A DNA stretch of 64,000 bases from Pseudoalteromonas citrea (GTDB lineage: Bacteria; Pseudomonadota; Gammaproteobacteria; Enterobacterales; Alteromonadaceae): the NCBI RefSeq assembly GCF_000238375.3, contig NZ_AHBZ03000023.1, positions 1 through 64,000 on the forward strand, written 5' to 3'. Below, in pieces: positions 18,181 to 29,000 of this stretch. The position numbers and the translations under genes are program-made. The notes beneath the pieces were generated by a model that saw only the letters and a program-made list of their open reading frames with translations, made no database searches and had not been told where the DNA came from. Position 1 is the first letter of the stretch; the number at the start of each line of letters is the position of its first letter.

Positions 18181-20242
18181 TATCTTCTTGCTCTTGCTTG
18201 TTCTTGCCACTTAAGAACTCTTCGTAAGTCGGTGGTAGTACTAATGCGTCATCCCACTCTGGTAATACCGGTGTATCTGATAAAGGCATTAATTGAATGC
18301 CCGCTTCATTACGCCTAACTTGTTCGCTGCGAATAAAGTTATATTTAGAATGGCTTAATTCATTCATGCTACGACTATCACGTACAATCGTTGGGCGAAT
18401 AAAGACTAATAAGTTACGTTTACTCTTTTTCGTATTAGTTGACTTAAACAAGTGACCTATAAACGGAATATCTCCTAACAACGGTACTTTAGAAACACTT
18501 TCTTGAACATCTTCATCAATCAAGCCACCTAAAATAACCATGCCACCATCATCGGCAATCACCGTGGTATTAATCGCACGCTTATTGACGGCAATATCAA
18601 CCGCGGTTGCCCCGCTGACACTCGATACTTCTTGTTCGATGGTCAACTGAACCGCACTGCCATCATTAATCTGCGGGGTTACTTTAAGTTTTATACCGAC
18701 TTCTTGACGATCTACGGTTTGGAATGGATTTGAATTATTGTCGCCGGATGTTGAACCTGTAATAATCGGAACTTCTTGGCCCACAATCATCGATGCTTCT
18801 TCGTTGTCCATAGTGGTAATAGACGGAGTGGCTAGAATATTAGATTTTTTATCCGTTGAGATAGCTTGTACAATCGCGCCCCAGTCATTTTTTACAATGC
18901 CCATAGCTAGTCCGTTAACACCGCCAAGCAACTGACCTAGCGGCCCTAAATCACCTTCTTCAGTTCGTATGGTATTAGAAACGGCATTATCATCAGTACC
19001 AACTATGGTGCCTTTAACCTCTTTATCACGCGCTAGCTCTGCTGCCACCGCAAGCGAACCAACAGGCACGCTGCCGTTGTTAAATTGCAGCATGCCACCT
19101 TTTTCTGAGATCCACTGTAAGCCAAAGTTAACACCGTCACCTTCTTGTACTTCTACGACGATGGCTTCAACTAACACTTGCGCACGGCGAATATCAAGCT
19201 TTTCTATAACGGATGTTAAAGAACGCATGGTGTCGGGCTGTGCCGTGATAACCAGTGAATTTGAATCAGCGTGAGCTTCAATACTGGTGTCATTTCTGTT
19301 GTTACGAGAACGAGACGATTTATTATTACCGGCCTTATTCTCTTCTTGAAGGGTTTTACTCACCCCTTGCAATACTTTTACTAAATCTTCAGCGGTCGCA
19401 TAATTGAGATAAAATACCTTAGTATTACCTTGGCTCTCAAGTTCCCCATCTAAACGCTTGATCAAATCGGTTGCACGACTACGCGCTTGAGATTCACCAC
19501 TGACAATCACACTATTGGTTCTGCTATCTGCGACCACTTTAGGGATCAAAAACTCAGGCACACTGTTTTTGCCTGTACCTTTATAAATACTTTCAACGAC
19601 TTTGACGACATCATCTGCTGTAGCATGCTTAAGGTTGATAATTTCAACTCGCTTATCACCCGCTTGGTCAACAGACCGAATAATGTCGACTAGCCTATTC
19701 ACTGATGCCGCATGGCCCGTTAACATCATGACATTCGCAGAACTAAAGTTTGTAACATGACCCCCATCTTTTTGGTCACTAAACTGTCTGATCAACGGGC
19801 CTAACTCTTGGACGCTGACATTTTTAACACGAATAACACGCGTTACCATGACATCGCCATTACCAAACTCCTGCCCTTTAACAAGCGGTACATTGCCCTT
19901 TTTACCATCAGAACTACGTACAACTTTAAGTACACCGCTGTCCATCTCCATAACAGAGTAGCCATATACTTCTAATACATTTAGGAAAAATTGATAATAA
20001 ATGGTTTCATCCATCAACTCATAGCTGCGGACATTGATGTTGCCACGCACATTCGGGTCGATAATGATGGTTTTGTTTAAGTTTTTGCTGATAATGTAAA
20101 TGAATTCATTGATGTCAGTGCCCTTAAAGTTTGCTGCATATTCAACAGCAGAAACTGACAAAGATATACCAGCGGCAAACATGAGAGCTGCATACTTAGC
20201 TAACCCTTTTTTGATTGTTGTGAGGTGTAGCTTATTACCCAT
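18173..20242 (-). CDS. gspD: Type II secretion outer-membrane secretin GspD
   Basis: About 689 residues from the ATG at 20240-20242, supported by GGAG nine bases upstream; the in-frame TTG further out is rejected. A signal peptide (about 1-32) is followed by the N0 domain, three N1-N3 ring domains with a Ser/Asn/Arg-rich insertion near residue 305-320, and the secretin core with [10 protein letters not shown], a Gly/Ser/Asn segment and the [21 protein letters not shown] block. It forms the outer-membrane channel. The C-terminal S-domain is short and acidic; no pilotin gene is nearby. Confidence 0.95.
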   Translation of the reverse strand: MGNKLHLTTIKKGLAKYAALMFAAGISLSVSAVEYAANFKGTDINEFIYIISKNLNKTIIIDPNVRGNINVRSYELMDETIYYQFFLNVLEVYGYSVMEMDSGVLKVVRSSDGKKGNVPLVKGQEFGNGDVMVTRVIRVKNVSVQELGPLIRQFSDQKDGGHVTNFSSANVMMLTGHAASVNRLVDIIRSVDQAGDKRVEIINLKHATADDVVKVVESIYKGTGKNSVPEFLIPKVVADSRTNSVIVSGESQARSRATDLIKRLDGELESQGNTKVFYLNYATAEDLVKVLQGVSKTLQEENKAGNNKSSRSRNNRNDTSIEAHADSNSLVITAQPDTMRSLTSVIEKLDIRRAQVLVEAIVVEVQEGDGVNFGLQWISEKGGMLQFNNGSVPVGSLAVAAELARDKEVKGTIVGTDDNAVSNTIRTEEGDLGPLGQLLGGVNGLAMGIVKNDWGAIVQAISTDKKSNILATPSITTMDNEEASMIVGQEVPIITGSTSGDNNSNPFQTVDRQEVGIKLKVTPQINDGSAVQLTIEQEVSSVSGATAVDIAVNKRAINTTVIADDGGMVILGGLIDEDVQESVSKVPLLGDIPFIGHLFKSTNTKKSKRNLLVFIRPTIVRDSRSMNELSHSKYNFIRSEQVRRNEAGIQLMPLSDTPVLPEWDDALVLPPTYEEFLSGKNKQEQEDND

Positions 20243-20268
20243 TCTTTTAAACTCCAAAATTAGTATCT

Positions 20269-21162
20269 TTACAGGCTAAATTGCACCGACATAGTTTGCC
20301 CATCTCGTTCAACTGTTATGCTTGCATCTGAGCTATTCCGTAGCTCATTCATAGCAGACATAGCCTGTTTCATATCCGTGAGTTGATAGCCGTTTATTGA
20401 AACCGCTAAGTCATTATTTTTGAGCCCCATTTCACGAAAAAGTTCAGGGTCTTTGCCTGGGCTTAATCGATATCCTATGAGCTTGCCATCCTTCATCGCC
20501 CGAGAAATTCTTATATAATCAAATAATTTTCCAGGTTCTTTCAATAATTCATCACGACGATCTGCTAACTGTGACGTAGCACGTTCACTTATTTTTCTAT
20601 TGCTAGAGGGAGCCTTATTTGCTTTTGATGCGACTGGCATTGCCACATTTTTCGAATACTCTATGCCGTCTAACATCAATGTTTCAAATCGGCCACTGAC
20701 ATCTAAAATAACGCGATCGGGTAATACTCGAGATAATTTGGCACGTGTGCCTTGAATCGCTTCTTTCACTTCATAAGTTGATTGTCGACCTTGGGATTCA
20801 ATAATCGCTAAGCCTGCGCCATCATCTAAACTCACCGCAACAATACCGGTCAATCTCACATTTAACGTTGTCTCAGGTGCGTCAGAGATTATTGGCTCTG
20901 GCTTTACTTGTGCTTTGGCATCAGCTCGGCCAAACAAATGCTGACCTATAATTGTTTGAGTATTTATCGTCTTACTGCCTGCTGCATAAACAGACGATTG
21001 ACTCGGAAGTGGCTGATTAACTGGCTGAGGCCATAACAACCAGAACATTTGTGATAATAGATAAGCAATATACATAACAACTAGCAGCACGACTGCTCGG
21101 CTCAACTTAGCGTGAGGTAATGCCAATAAAGCTTTCTGTAACTGTTGTAGTTGTAATTCCAT
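20269..21162 (-). CDS. gspC: Type II secretion protein GspC
   Basis: 297 residues. A short cytoplasmic N-terminus and one membrane segment (about 24-43) lead to the HR domain (about 95-170, LTGIVAVSLDDGAGLAIIES), which contacts the secretin N0 domain. A C-terminal PDZ domain (about 205-297, GLKNNDLAVSINGYQL) is thought to take part in substrate selection. It is the first gene of the gspCDEFGHIJKLMN operon. The prepilin peptidase GspO is not in the cluster and must be supplied from elsewhere. Confidence 0.94.
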   Translation of the reverse strand: MELQLQQLQKALLALPHAKLSRAVVLLVVMYIAYLLSQMFWLLWPQPVNQPLPSQSSVYAAGSKTINTQTIIGQHLFGRADAKAQVKPEPIISDAPETTLNVRLTGIVAVSLDDGAGLAIIESQGRQSTYEVKEAIQGTRAKLSRVLPDRVILDVSGRFETLMLDGIEYSKNVAMPVASKANKAPSSNRKISERATSQLADRRDELLKEPGKLFDYIRISRAMKDGKLIGYRLSPGKDPELFREMGLKNNDLAVSINGYQLTDMKQAMSAMNELRNSSDASITVERDGQTMSVQFSL

Positions 21163-21195
21163 ATGCGACTTTTTCTTATTCTACGGTAGCAGCCC

Positions 21196-21224
21196 AGTGT
21201 ACCCTTTAAGCAAAAATTCAACAA
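21196..21224 (-). promoter_or_regulatory. Candidate sigma-70 promoter of the gsp operon
   Basis: On the minus strand TTGTTG (21219-21224) is followed after 17 bases by TACACT (21196-21201), about 33 bases upstream of the gspC start. It is the only well-spaced pair I see in the gap with hslR. Confidence 0.45.
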
Positions 21225-21374
21225 GCGCCCAAATATGACACTTTAAGTTACTCAGAATACACACTCAATAATGCAGTTCAAACCTATAGTAAGGTCTTCC
21301 TTGCAAACTTTTGTTCAATGTCAAAATATGTTAGATTTCGACTATAAATTCACACTCTACATGGTTAATAAATT

Positions 21375-21785
21375 GTGACTAAAAATTCACCTGTATCAGA
21401 CGAAAAAAATGTGGGAGTCAGACTCGACAAATGGCTTTGGGCCACTCGGTTTTATAAAACAAGAGCGCTCGCACGTGAAATGATACAGGGGGGTAAAGTA
21501 CACTATAACGGCCAGCGCTGTAAACCCAGTAAAATCACTGAGGTAGGCGCTACGGTAAAGCTTGCACAGGGCTTCGATGAAAAAGAAGTGACTATTTTAG
21601 TGCTTTTTGACAAGCGCCAAGCCGCGCCAATAGCCCATACGGCGTACCTAGAGTCGGAATCGAGTATCCGCAAACGCGAAGAAAATGCCATCGCAAGAAA
21701 AAATAATAGTTTTTTTGCACCACATCCTGTTAACAAACCGGATAAAAAGCAAAGACGCGAACTGTTAAAACTGAAATCAAGCTAG
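21375..21785 (+). CDS. hslR: Ribosome-associated heat shock protein Hsp15
   Basis: 136 residues with a GTG start. The S4 RNA-binding domain begins at VRLDKWLWATRFYKTRALAREMI and includes GGKVHYNGQRCKPSK. The C-terminal tail is rich in Lys and Arg. In E. coli Hsp15 rescues 50S subunits that carry a stalled peptidyl-tRNA after heat shock. It lies ten bases before hslO, the same hslR-hslO pairing as in E. coli, and is divergent from the gsp operon. Confidence 0.93.
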   Translation: MTKNSPVSDEKNVGVRLDKWLWATRFYKTRALAREMIQGGKVHYNGQRCKPSKITEVGATVKLAQGFDEKEVTILVLFDKRQAAPIAHTAYLESESSIRKREENAIARKNNSFFAPHPVNKPDKKQRRELLKLKSS

Positions 21786-21795
21786 GATTTAATCA

Positions 21796-22641
21796 ATGCA
21801 ACCCGATTTACTACATCGCTATATTTTTGACGAACTTGATGTTCGCGGCGAACTTGTCCAAATTTCACAGACCTTTAACGACATTGTCGCAGGTCATGAC
21901 TACCCCGAGCCCGTGAAGCAATTATTGGGGGAGTTGTTAGTTGCCACCAGTTTACTGACTGCAACGCTAAAGTTTGAAGGAGACATTGCTGTGCAACTGC
22001 AAGGCGATGGCCCGGTAAAATATGCTGTCATTAATGGTGACCACCAACAAAATATGCGTGGCATTGCACGCATGCAAAGTGAAGTAACGGGCAGCCGCAT
22101 CTCCGATTTAATTGGTCATGGCCATATGGTCATCACAATTACACCGGTTAAAGGCGAACGTTACCAAGGCATAGTTCCGCTGACTAAAGACACATTAGCA
22201 GAATGTATTGAAGACTATTTTACACAATCAGAACAGCTCACCACTCGACTATGGTTTGCGACCCAAACTGATACCGATAATGTGAAAGCCGCAGGTCTAT
22301 TTTTGCAGGTTCTACCTGTTAACAAAGAAAAGTCTCAGCAGGATTTTACCCACTTAGAAGCGTTAAGCCATACGGTAAAAGATGAAGAGCTATTAGAACT
22401 AGACGCACAGACGGTGTTGACTCGTCTATATCATGAAGATAATCCACAATTGTTTGAGCCTCAAGAAATCAACTTTGTTTGTGGCTGTAGCCGTGACAAA
22501 ACCATCGCCGCATTAGTCAATGTTGGTCAAGAGGCATTATTAGAAGATGTACAAGCGCAAGGCGAAGTGATCATTAGTTGCCACTACTGTCTGACAGATT
22601 ACCGCTTCAATGAACAAGATATTCGCAATATTTTTAACTAA
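21796..22641 (+). CDS. hslO: Redox-regulated chaperone Hsp33
   Basis: 281 residues, close to the usual length. The N-terminal chaperone core is followed by the C-terminal redox switch: CGC in FVCGCSRDK and CHYC near the end, the CxC...CxxC zinc-binding set. Under oxidation it forms disulfides, releases zinc and becomes an active holdase. It is cotranscribed with hslR and followed by a strong terminator. Confidence 0.95.
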   Translation: MQPDLLHRYIFDELDVRGELVQISQTFNDIVAGHDYPEPVKQLLGELLVATSLLTATLKFEGDIAVQLQGDGPVKYAVINGDHQQNMRGIARMQSEVTGSRISDLIGHGHMVITITPVKGERYQGIVPLTKDTLAECIEDYFTQSEQLTTRLWFATQTDTDNVKAAGLFLQVLPVNKEKSQQDFTHLEALSHTVKDEELLELDAQTVLTRLYHEDNPQLFEPQEINFVCGCSRDKTIAALVNVGQEALLEDVQAQGEVIISCHYCLTDYRFNEQDIRNIFN

Positions 22642-22670
22642 ATATGTGGTTGCACCTAAATTGAATACCA

Positions 22671-22695
22671 AGCCGTCAAAATGACGGCTTTTTTA
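22671..22695 (+). terminator. Rho-independent terminator of hslR-hslO
   Basis: AGCCGTCA and TGACGGCT form a perfect stem with a short A-rich loop, followed by six or seven T. It lies 30 bases past the hslO stop. Confidence 0.88.
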
Positions 22696-22704
22696 TGTTT
22701 AAAA

Positions 22705-22754
22705 AATGATACCGGTGTCATTTAATTATGAATTTCAATGACACCGGTATCATT
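22705..22754 (+). promoter_or_regulatory. Paired LacI-type palindromic operators upstream of pckA
   Basis: Two 18-base sites, AATGATACCGGTGTCATT (22705-22722) and AATGACACCGGTATCATT (22737-22754), each are near-perfect palindromes centred on ACCGGT and are exact reverse complements of each other. Their centres are 32 bases apart, about three helical turns. The second is embedded in a 30-base imperfect palindrome (22731-22760). An even palindrome with a central CG is typical of LacI-family operators. They lie 150-200 bases before the pckA start and after the hslO terminator, so pckA is the likely target. The regulator itself is not in the window. Confidence 0.65.
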
Positions 22755-22833
22755 GAAATTATTCAAGTTTTTTGCCAAATTAATGTGATTTCAGGGCCTA
22801 CAAAGGCTCGAATATCTGAATATCATCTGTTAC

Positions 22834-22839
22834 TATAAT
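22834..22839 (+). promoter_or_regulatory. Candidate -10 element of the pckA promoter
   Basis: A perfect TATAAT lies 64 bases before the pckA start. No good -35 hexamer stands at the right distance (AATATC is the best), which would fit a promoter that needs an activator. Confidence 0.4.
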
Positions 22840-22903
22840 TTCAGCTTAAGGTTAGTAAGAACTCAGAGCTATCCCGTTCAATTCTCACATTTTAGGTAAT
22901 AAC

Positions 22904-24442
22904 ATGACTTCAAGCGCTACTCGTTTTGTCGATTTAACTGCAGCTGAACTTGTCGAACTCGCCATCTCTCGCGGCGAAGGAACTTTGGCAGCAAACGGAG
23001 CATTCGTTGCAAAAACAGGCCGTCGCACAGGACGCTCTCCAAATGACCGTTTTATCGTTAAAGAGCAAAGCACTGAAAATGATATCCAATGGGGTAAGGT
23101 AAACCGCCCATTCGATGCTGATAAATTTGATGCTCTTTGGACACGTGTTGAAGCACATGTGCAAAGCGGTGACCACTTCGTCTCTCACCTTGAAGTGGGT
23201 GCTGATCCTGAGCACTATTTACCAGTTGTGGTTACCACTGAAACTGCGTGGCACCACATTTTCGCAAAAAACATGTTTATTGAACCTAAAAAATATAACA
23301 GCGCTGACTTACCACAATGGCAAGTTATGAATGTGCCCTCATTTGTTTGTGATCCTGAGCGCGACGGCACAAATAGCGATGGCACTGTGATCATTAACTT
23401 CGCAGAACGCAAAGTGTTACTTGCTGGCATGCACTACGCAGGTGAAATGAAGAAGTCGATGTTCTCTGTACAGAACTTCTTGCTTCCTGCAAAAGGCGTT
23501 CTACCAATGCACTGTAGTGCCAACGTGGGTGAAGCAGGTGATACTGCATTGTTCTTCGGTTTATCTGGTACGGGTAAAACAACATTATCAGCGGATCCAA
23601 CTCGCTTCTTAATCGGTGATGATGAGCATGGCTGGGCACCAGGCAGCGTATTTAATATCGAAGGTGGTTGTTACGCAAAATGTATCGACTTATCTCAGAA
23701 GAATGAGCCGGTAATTTGGAACGCAATTAAATTTGGCACCATCTTAGAAAACGTTGTGTTAGATGAGAATCGTACACCTGATTTCAATGATACCAGCTTA
23801 ACGCAAAACACCCGTGCAGCTTACCCGCTTGAGCATGTTGAAAAGCGTAAAGTTGAAAACCGTGCTGGTGAGCCAAAAGCTGTGGTATTCTTAACCTGTG
23901 ACGTGAGTGGTGTTTTACCACCAGTTTCTGTTTTATCTGAAGAAGCAGCTGCATACCACTTCTTAAGTGGTTATACCGCAAAGGTGGGGTCAACTGAGAT
24001 TGGTTCAACGTCTGATATTGAATCGACTTTCTCGACTTGTTTCGGCGCACCTTTCTTCCCACGTCCTGCTGGCGTATATGCAGAACTACTTATGAAGCGT
24101 GTACGTGAGTTCGACGCAAAGGTATACTTAGTTAATACTGGTTGGACTGGTGGCCCGTACGGCATAGGCAAACGCTTTGATATTCCAACAACGCGCGCTG
24201 TCATTGATGCAATTGTATCTGGTACTTTGGCCGGCGTTGAAACTACGCATATCGAATCACTTAACCTAGACGTGCCTGTGGCGGTTCCGGGTGTAGATTC
24301 CAACTTGCTTAACCCAATCAATACCTGGGAAGACAAAGCAAAGTATGCTGAATATGCCGCGAAGCTTGCAGCAGACTTCCAAGAGAACTTTACAAAATAT
24401 GACGTGTCTGACGCCATTAAACTAGCTGGACCACGCAGCTAA
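22904..24442 (+). CDS. pckA: Phosphoenolpyruvate carboxykinase (ATP)
   Basis: 512 residues. It converts oxaloacetate and ATP to phosphoenolpyruvate, the first committed step of gluconeogenesis. The P-loop [16 protein letters not shown] and the metal-binding GDDEHGW identify the ATP-dependent family. [10 protein letters not shown] near the N-terminus carries the oxaloacetate-binding Arg. The gene is intact, but an IS relic begins about 35 bases after the stop and has probably removed its native terminator. The paired palindromes upstream suggest transcriptional control by carbon source. Confidence 0.96.
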   Translation: MTSSATRFVDLTAAELVELAISRGEGTLAANGAFVAKTGRRTGRSPNDRFIVKEQSTENDIQWGKVNRPFDADKFDALWTRVEAHVQSGDHFVSHLEVGADPEHYLPVVVTTETAWHHIFAKNMFIEPKKYNSADLPQWQVMNVPSFVCDPERDGTNSDGTVIINFAERKVLLAGMHYAGEMKKSMFSVQNFLLPAKGVLPMHCSANVGEAGDTALFFGLSGTGKTTLSADPTRFLIGDDEHGWAPGSVFNIEGGCYAKCIDLSQKNEPVIWNAIKFGTILENVVLDENRTPDFNDTSLTQNTRAAYPLEHVEKRKVENRAGEPKAVVFLTCDVSGVLPPVSVLSEEAAAYHFLSGYTAKVGSTEIGSTSDIESTFSTCFGAPFFPRPAGVYAELLMKRVREFDAKVYLVNTGWTGGPYGIGKRFDIPTTRAVIDAIVSGTLAGVETTHIESLNLDVPVAVPGVDSNLLNPINTWEDKAKYAEYAAKLAADFQENFTKYDVSDAIKLAGPRS

Positions 24443-24477
24443 TTAAATTATAAGTTTTTAAAGAATACCCGCAACAG

Positions 24478-25672
24478 TAGGGCAACCGTATAAATGTTTT
24501 AAAAACCGCCAGTAGTACTTTTTCTGTATAATCAGTATCGAGTGCGGTTTTAAATCGTTTAGCTTTAATGCCCTTTTGCATGCCTGCTCCTTACGCAACA
24601 TAGTGAGCGTAATATGGCGAACTGTCGTCATGTATTCTACGGCGTTACCTCTTCGAATACGGCTTTTACCTTCCCTAAAGCTCACATCAAGAACCCAATG
24701 TAATTCGTTTTCCATGCTCCAATGGCAGCGGATAGACGTCGGGAGCGCCTTATAACGACAAAAAATAAAAACGGCGCCCAGTCGTGATTTTCTCGCCAAT
24801 ATGACGCGTCGACTCAACTATGCCAATGCTTTTCAAACCTGGCCAAACAGATGTTAAGTCTTCTAGGCTACTTAGTTCTTCGGTAAACCGATAGCTGCGC
24901 TGTTCTATTCGACCATACCCTTTATTCGCTTCTTCGTGATACTGATGGCTGACCCTTTAAATTTTTCTTCTCTGCCGATATCAAAAAAATCTTTTATTGC
25001 TGTATGTAAACGCCCTTGATTACCTTTTAGTGCTAATACGTAATCGGCTTCTTTTTTAATGATGTTTGCCGCTATTGCTTTTTGGCAGCCCATTGCATCA
25101 ATGGTGACCACCGCTCCTTTTATATCTAACTTTGAGGGTAAATCAGGAACTTCGGTTATCTCATTCGATTTATCGGATGTCTTTATTTGACCTAATACCA
25201 CACGGTTTTCCGCTGCAAAAGCACTTACCATATGGATCGCAGCCTGTTTTGAACGTTTATCAAAACTGCGTCGCACGGTTTTGCCATTAATAGCAATAAT
25301 TTCACCTAAGCTCGACACTTCGGCTGACTTAATCCATTGGATAAAACAATCTTGAAATTGCTCCAGCTCTATGGCCGATATAACGCGAGCTTTGGTGTCG
25401 AGAACCGGAATACCGAAGTGAAAATAACCATACTTCTTTAGCAAAGCCAGTTTGCTTTTGCTTACTTCATCAATGGCTTCCCAACCATCGGATCCACATA
25501 TGACACCAATAATTGTGGTAAGAATGACATCTAATAGTGGATAGCGAATTTTTATTGCCGGGAATGACGGAGAAGTGTTCTTCTAATTTTAGATAACATG
25601 GAAATACTCCAACTGACTTATTGAGTATTTGATCACAAATCGCGGCTTAATGAAACCTCATGATCTCACCCT
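24478..25672 (-). pseudogene. Decayed ISAs1-family insertion sequence, left flank of the island
   Basis: A nearly full-length ISAs1 element on the minus strand. The transposase is broken into pieces: the N-terminal part (about 25445-25610) has a small deletion, the middle part (24905-25444) contains AINGKTVRRSFDKRSKQAAIHMVSAFAAENRVVLGQ in shifted pieces of the DDE domain, and the C-terminal part (24458-24817) contains HWSMENELHWVLDVSFREG. At least two frameshifts separate them. The right end reads AGGGTGAGATCATGAGG on the minus strand, a plausible terminal repeat shared with the copy at 38212-39121. It cannot move by itself. Confidence 0.88.
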
Positions 25673-25673
25673 C

Positions 25674-26050
25674 AGTATGTTGATATCAGAGAGCGAAGGC
25701 GCTAAGTTCTGATTGAACATGCTTACCGAACTTCAAAACCGTGGCCCAAAAGATATACTTATCGCCTGTGTTGATGGACTTAAAGGTTTCCCTGATGCAA
25801 TTTACACAACTCACGCCGTTGAATCAGTCAACTCGGTTATCCGCAAAGCCACCAAGAAACGTAAACTGTTTCCACATGACTATTCAGCTAAAAAAGGGGG
25901 GGGTTACTTAACCATTGATCAGTATCGAAAAAAATGGATGACGCCGATAAGAAATTGGAAACCGGCCTTGAATCGATTTATGATCGAGTACGAAGACCGA
26001 TTAAAAGGTATTATTTAAAACTGGCGGTTACACAAAGTATGTTACAGGGT
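25674..26050 (+). pseudogene. IS256-family transposase relic with internal deletion
   Basis: The frame from 25677 reads LISESEGAKF, then a TGA where the family has Trp, then LTELQNRGPKDILIACVDGL and GFPDAI. This is joined directly to TTHAVESVNSVIRKATKKRKLFPHD and WKPALNRFMIEYEDRL, the C-terminal end of IS256 transposases. Roughly 110-130 codons between FPDAI and TTHAVES, including the second catalytic Asp region, are missing. The 5' part is cut off by the ISAs1 copy. GGTTACACAAAGTATGTTACAGGG near 26026-26049 resembles an IS256 terminal repeat and touches the RTX stop codon. Confidence 0.82.
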
Positions 26051-29000
26051 CATAAAAGCTGACTTGCAACCAATACTTTGTCTAACAAAACTGAGCTGCC
26101 AAGCTCTGCTCCATCATCAGACATATCCGAAGCATGTGCTGCCTGCATTAAACGCTCAAAACTACTCTGTACTGCACTTTGTTCGCTTACTTTAAGCAAC
26201 CTGCCAGCCACATCCTGAGGTGTTAGTACCACAGAATCGGCAAACTGAAGACGCTCCAGTTGGTATGCGTCTTGCGACGTTTCGGCAAAATAGTTAAGAA
26301 CAATCACACTGCTTGTCGCGGACAACTCGATGACCAGATCTGAATCAGATTGTCTAAACTGAACGTCTGTAGAGTGGGCAGATTCAAATTTCAAAGTCTC
26401 TGAGCGGGATGTAGACTCATCAAAGTTATTGATCAACACATGCCCTGCCTGAGTACCGATCACATAAGTATCGTCACCAGCACCGCCGATCAGGTAGTCA
26501 TTTCCGCCACCTGACATGATCCAGTCGTCACCTTGCTTACCATCGATCATATCTGCACTTGAGCTGCCCAATAAAGTGTCATTGTTAGCCGCTCCTGCGA
26601 AGCGTGACTCATACTGCGCTTCATCAGGCAAGTTATCGTACTGAGCTGAGCGCTGCCTACTGGGGTTTGCAATGCCAAATGCAGAGAAGATCTGATCCGC
26701 AGAAATATTCGAACCATCCGACACCTGAATTTGCTCTACTACAAAGTCACCGCCAAGGAACCAGTTTTTGACCGTTAGCTTGTCACCGCCAGAGCCGATA
26801 TTCAGCACCAGGTTATCGCCCGACTTTTGCAGACCGCTTGCTACATCTGAAAAACTAACCCCTTGTAGCTCGATTACATCATCGCCACCATGGGTGTTGT
26901 CAATGACGTCTTGGCCATCGCCAGCCCTATACAGGTAGCGGTCATGACCACGGCCACCAATCAGCACGTCATTGCCTTTCCCACCAGACACAGTGTCATC
27001 ACCCGACATTCCTTCAATGACCTCATCATTGTCTGTACCATTCAAGGTATCGCTGCCTGCGGTACCATAACTGATTACTGCGGCTGGCGCTTCAGGGTCA
27101 GGTAATGGCAAGCCAAAGGCGCCATAAATTTGTTGCGCATTGAACATCCCGCCGGTTTCAAACTGGAATGCTTCAATCATGTTGTGGCCACTGGCAAAAA
27201 AGCCTTCTATCGTCAGGGTGTTCTCATTGCTATCCTGTACTCGTAACACCAGATCATCACCGGATCGTGTAAGGCCTGATGCGACATCCGAAAAGGTAAT
27301 CCCATTTCTGAACATCACAGTGTCAGCGCCCTCACTGTCACGGATCACGTCCTGACCACTGTCGTAGAAGTAGTAGTCATCCCCTCTGCCACCCAATAGC
27401 AAGTCGTTACCCGCCCCGCCAATCAGATCATCCGAGCCAGCGCCACCGCTGAGCACATCATCGCCATCACTGCCCGTTAGTACATCCTGTGTACCTCCTG
27501 GGTTGGTCACAGAGGCACTGCTGTTATCATCTGTGTTATCACCATCGTTCCCACCAGAGTCCGTTGTGATGCTTTGTTCAATATCAGCAATGCTGAGCAC
27601 TGTTCCATCTTTAAATTGCAGCTCGTTTACTTTGTAGTACTCAGTGCCCATGAACCAGTTTTTTACTGTGATCTTGTCGCTATCACCGGCAATTTCAATC
27701 ACCAGATCTGTGTGGACCTGACGAAACACTAAATCTTCTTTGCGGATCCCGTCACCAAACTGGAGCACATCGTGCGAGGCTTCATGTTGCGGGCTAAACA
27801 TGCGTGGTTCCCACTCGGTGATGGTGTCCTGACCATCTCCTTTGTTGAAGATGTAAGTATCATTCCCCAGGCTGCCAGAGATTTCGTCATTGCCTCTACC
27901 ACCCTCAAAGGTGCCCGATACCCGATAAAAGTCGTGGAAATAAGCTATTAATTTATCATCTCCTTCTCCGCCTGCCAGGTGATTATCATCAAAAAAGCCA
28001 GCCCTCAGTTCATCGTTACCGGTACCACCGTCCAAATAACCATTGCCCTCAATGAGGTCGTTACCTACACCACCGTAGAATTTAGAGTAAACCTGACCGT
28101 AAGAAATAATGGTATCATTACCACCCAGGCCATAGATCTCAACAGCAGACTGCTCTTTACCGTATAGCTGGTCGTCACCTTCAGTGGCCGTATTCATCAA
28201 CTCAAATAGGTCTTCGTAGGTCAATTCCTGACCGTCAGAAAATTCAATTACTTCAACGGCTTTATAGCTCCTGCCATCGCCCCAGAAATAGTCACCGAGA
28301 TATATCTGACTACCATCTTCGTTAGCAACAATAGTCAGATCGTTGTGATCTCTGACAAATCGTACATCAGCCTGGGTGATACCATCTTCAAACACAATGC
28401 GATCGTTTTGTGAGCCGGACTCTTCAATAACGTCCTGCCCCCAGAATTTGGAAAACAGGTATGTATCTTCACCATATCCGCCTTGTAATATGTCGTCATC
28501 ATATCCACCGTCTAGTCGATCATTGCCGGAACCGCCAATCAGATTATCCTGACCTTCCCCTCCGACTAGGGAGTCATCATCCTTTCCACCATCCAGCGTA
28601 TCGTTATCATAGCCGCCAAACAGCCTGTCAATACCCTCTCCTCCATTAAGAGTGTCATTGCCTCCTCCGCCGTATAGTGTATCCCGGCCTTCGCCACCTT
28701 CAACCTGATCGTGTCCAAGCCCGCCTTTCAGATGGTCACTGCCTTGCAGGCCCTGGATGGTATCGTCCCCTGCTCCACCATCTATAAGGTCCGGCTGAGT
28801 AAACCCGATGATCACATCATCAGATGCCGTTGATGCGAATATGTTGGCCTTGATCTGTTCATAGGAAATTACTTCACCATTATCAAAATGAATCTCGTCA
28901 ATATGTGCTGTGATGCGCATAACACCGAATTCCGTCTTAGACGCAAAGAAACTTTCGACCAGCAATGAGTCCTGACCATGTTCAATCAACAAGGAGTCAT

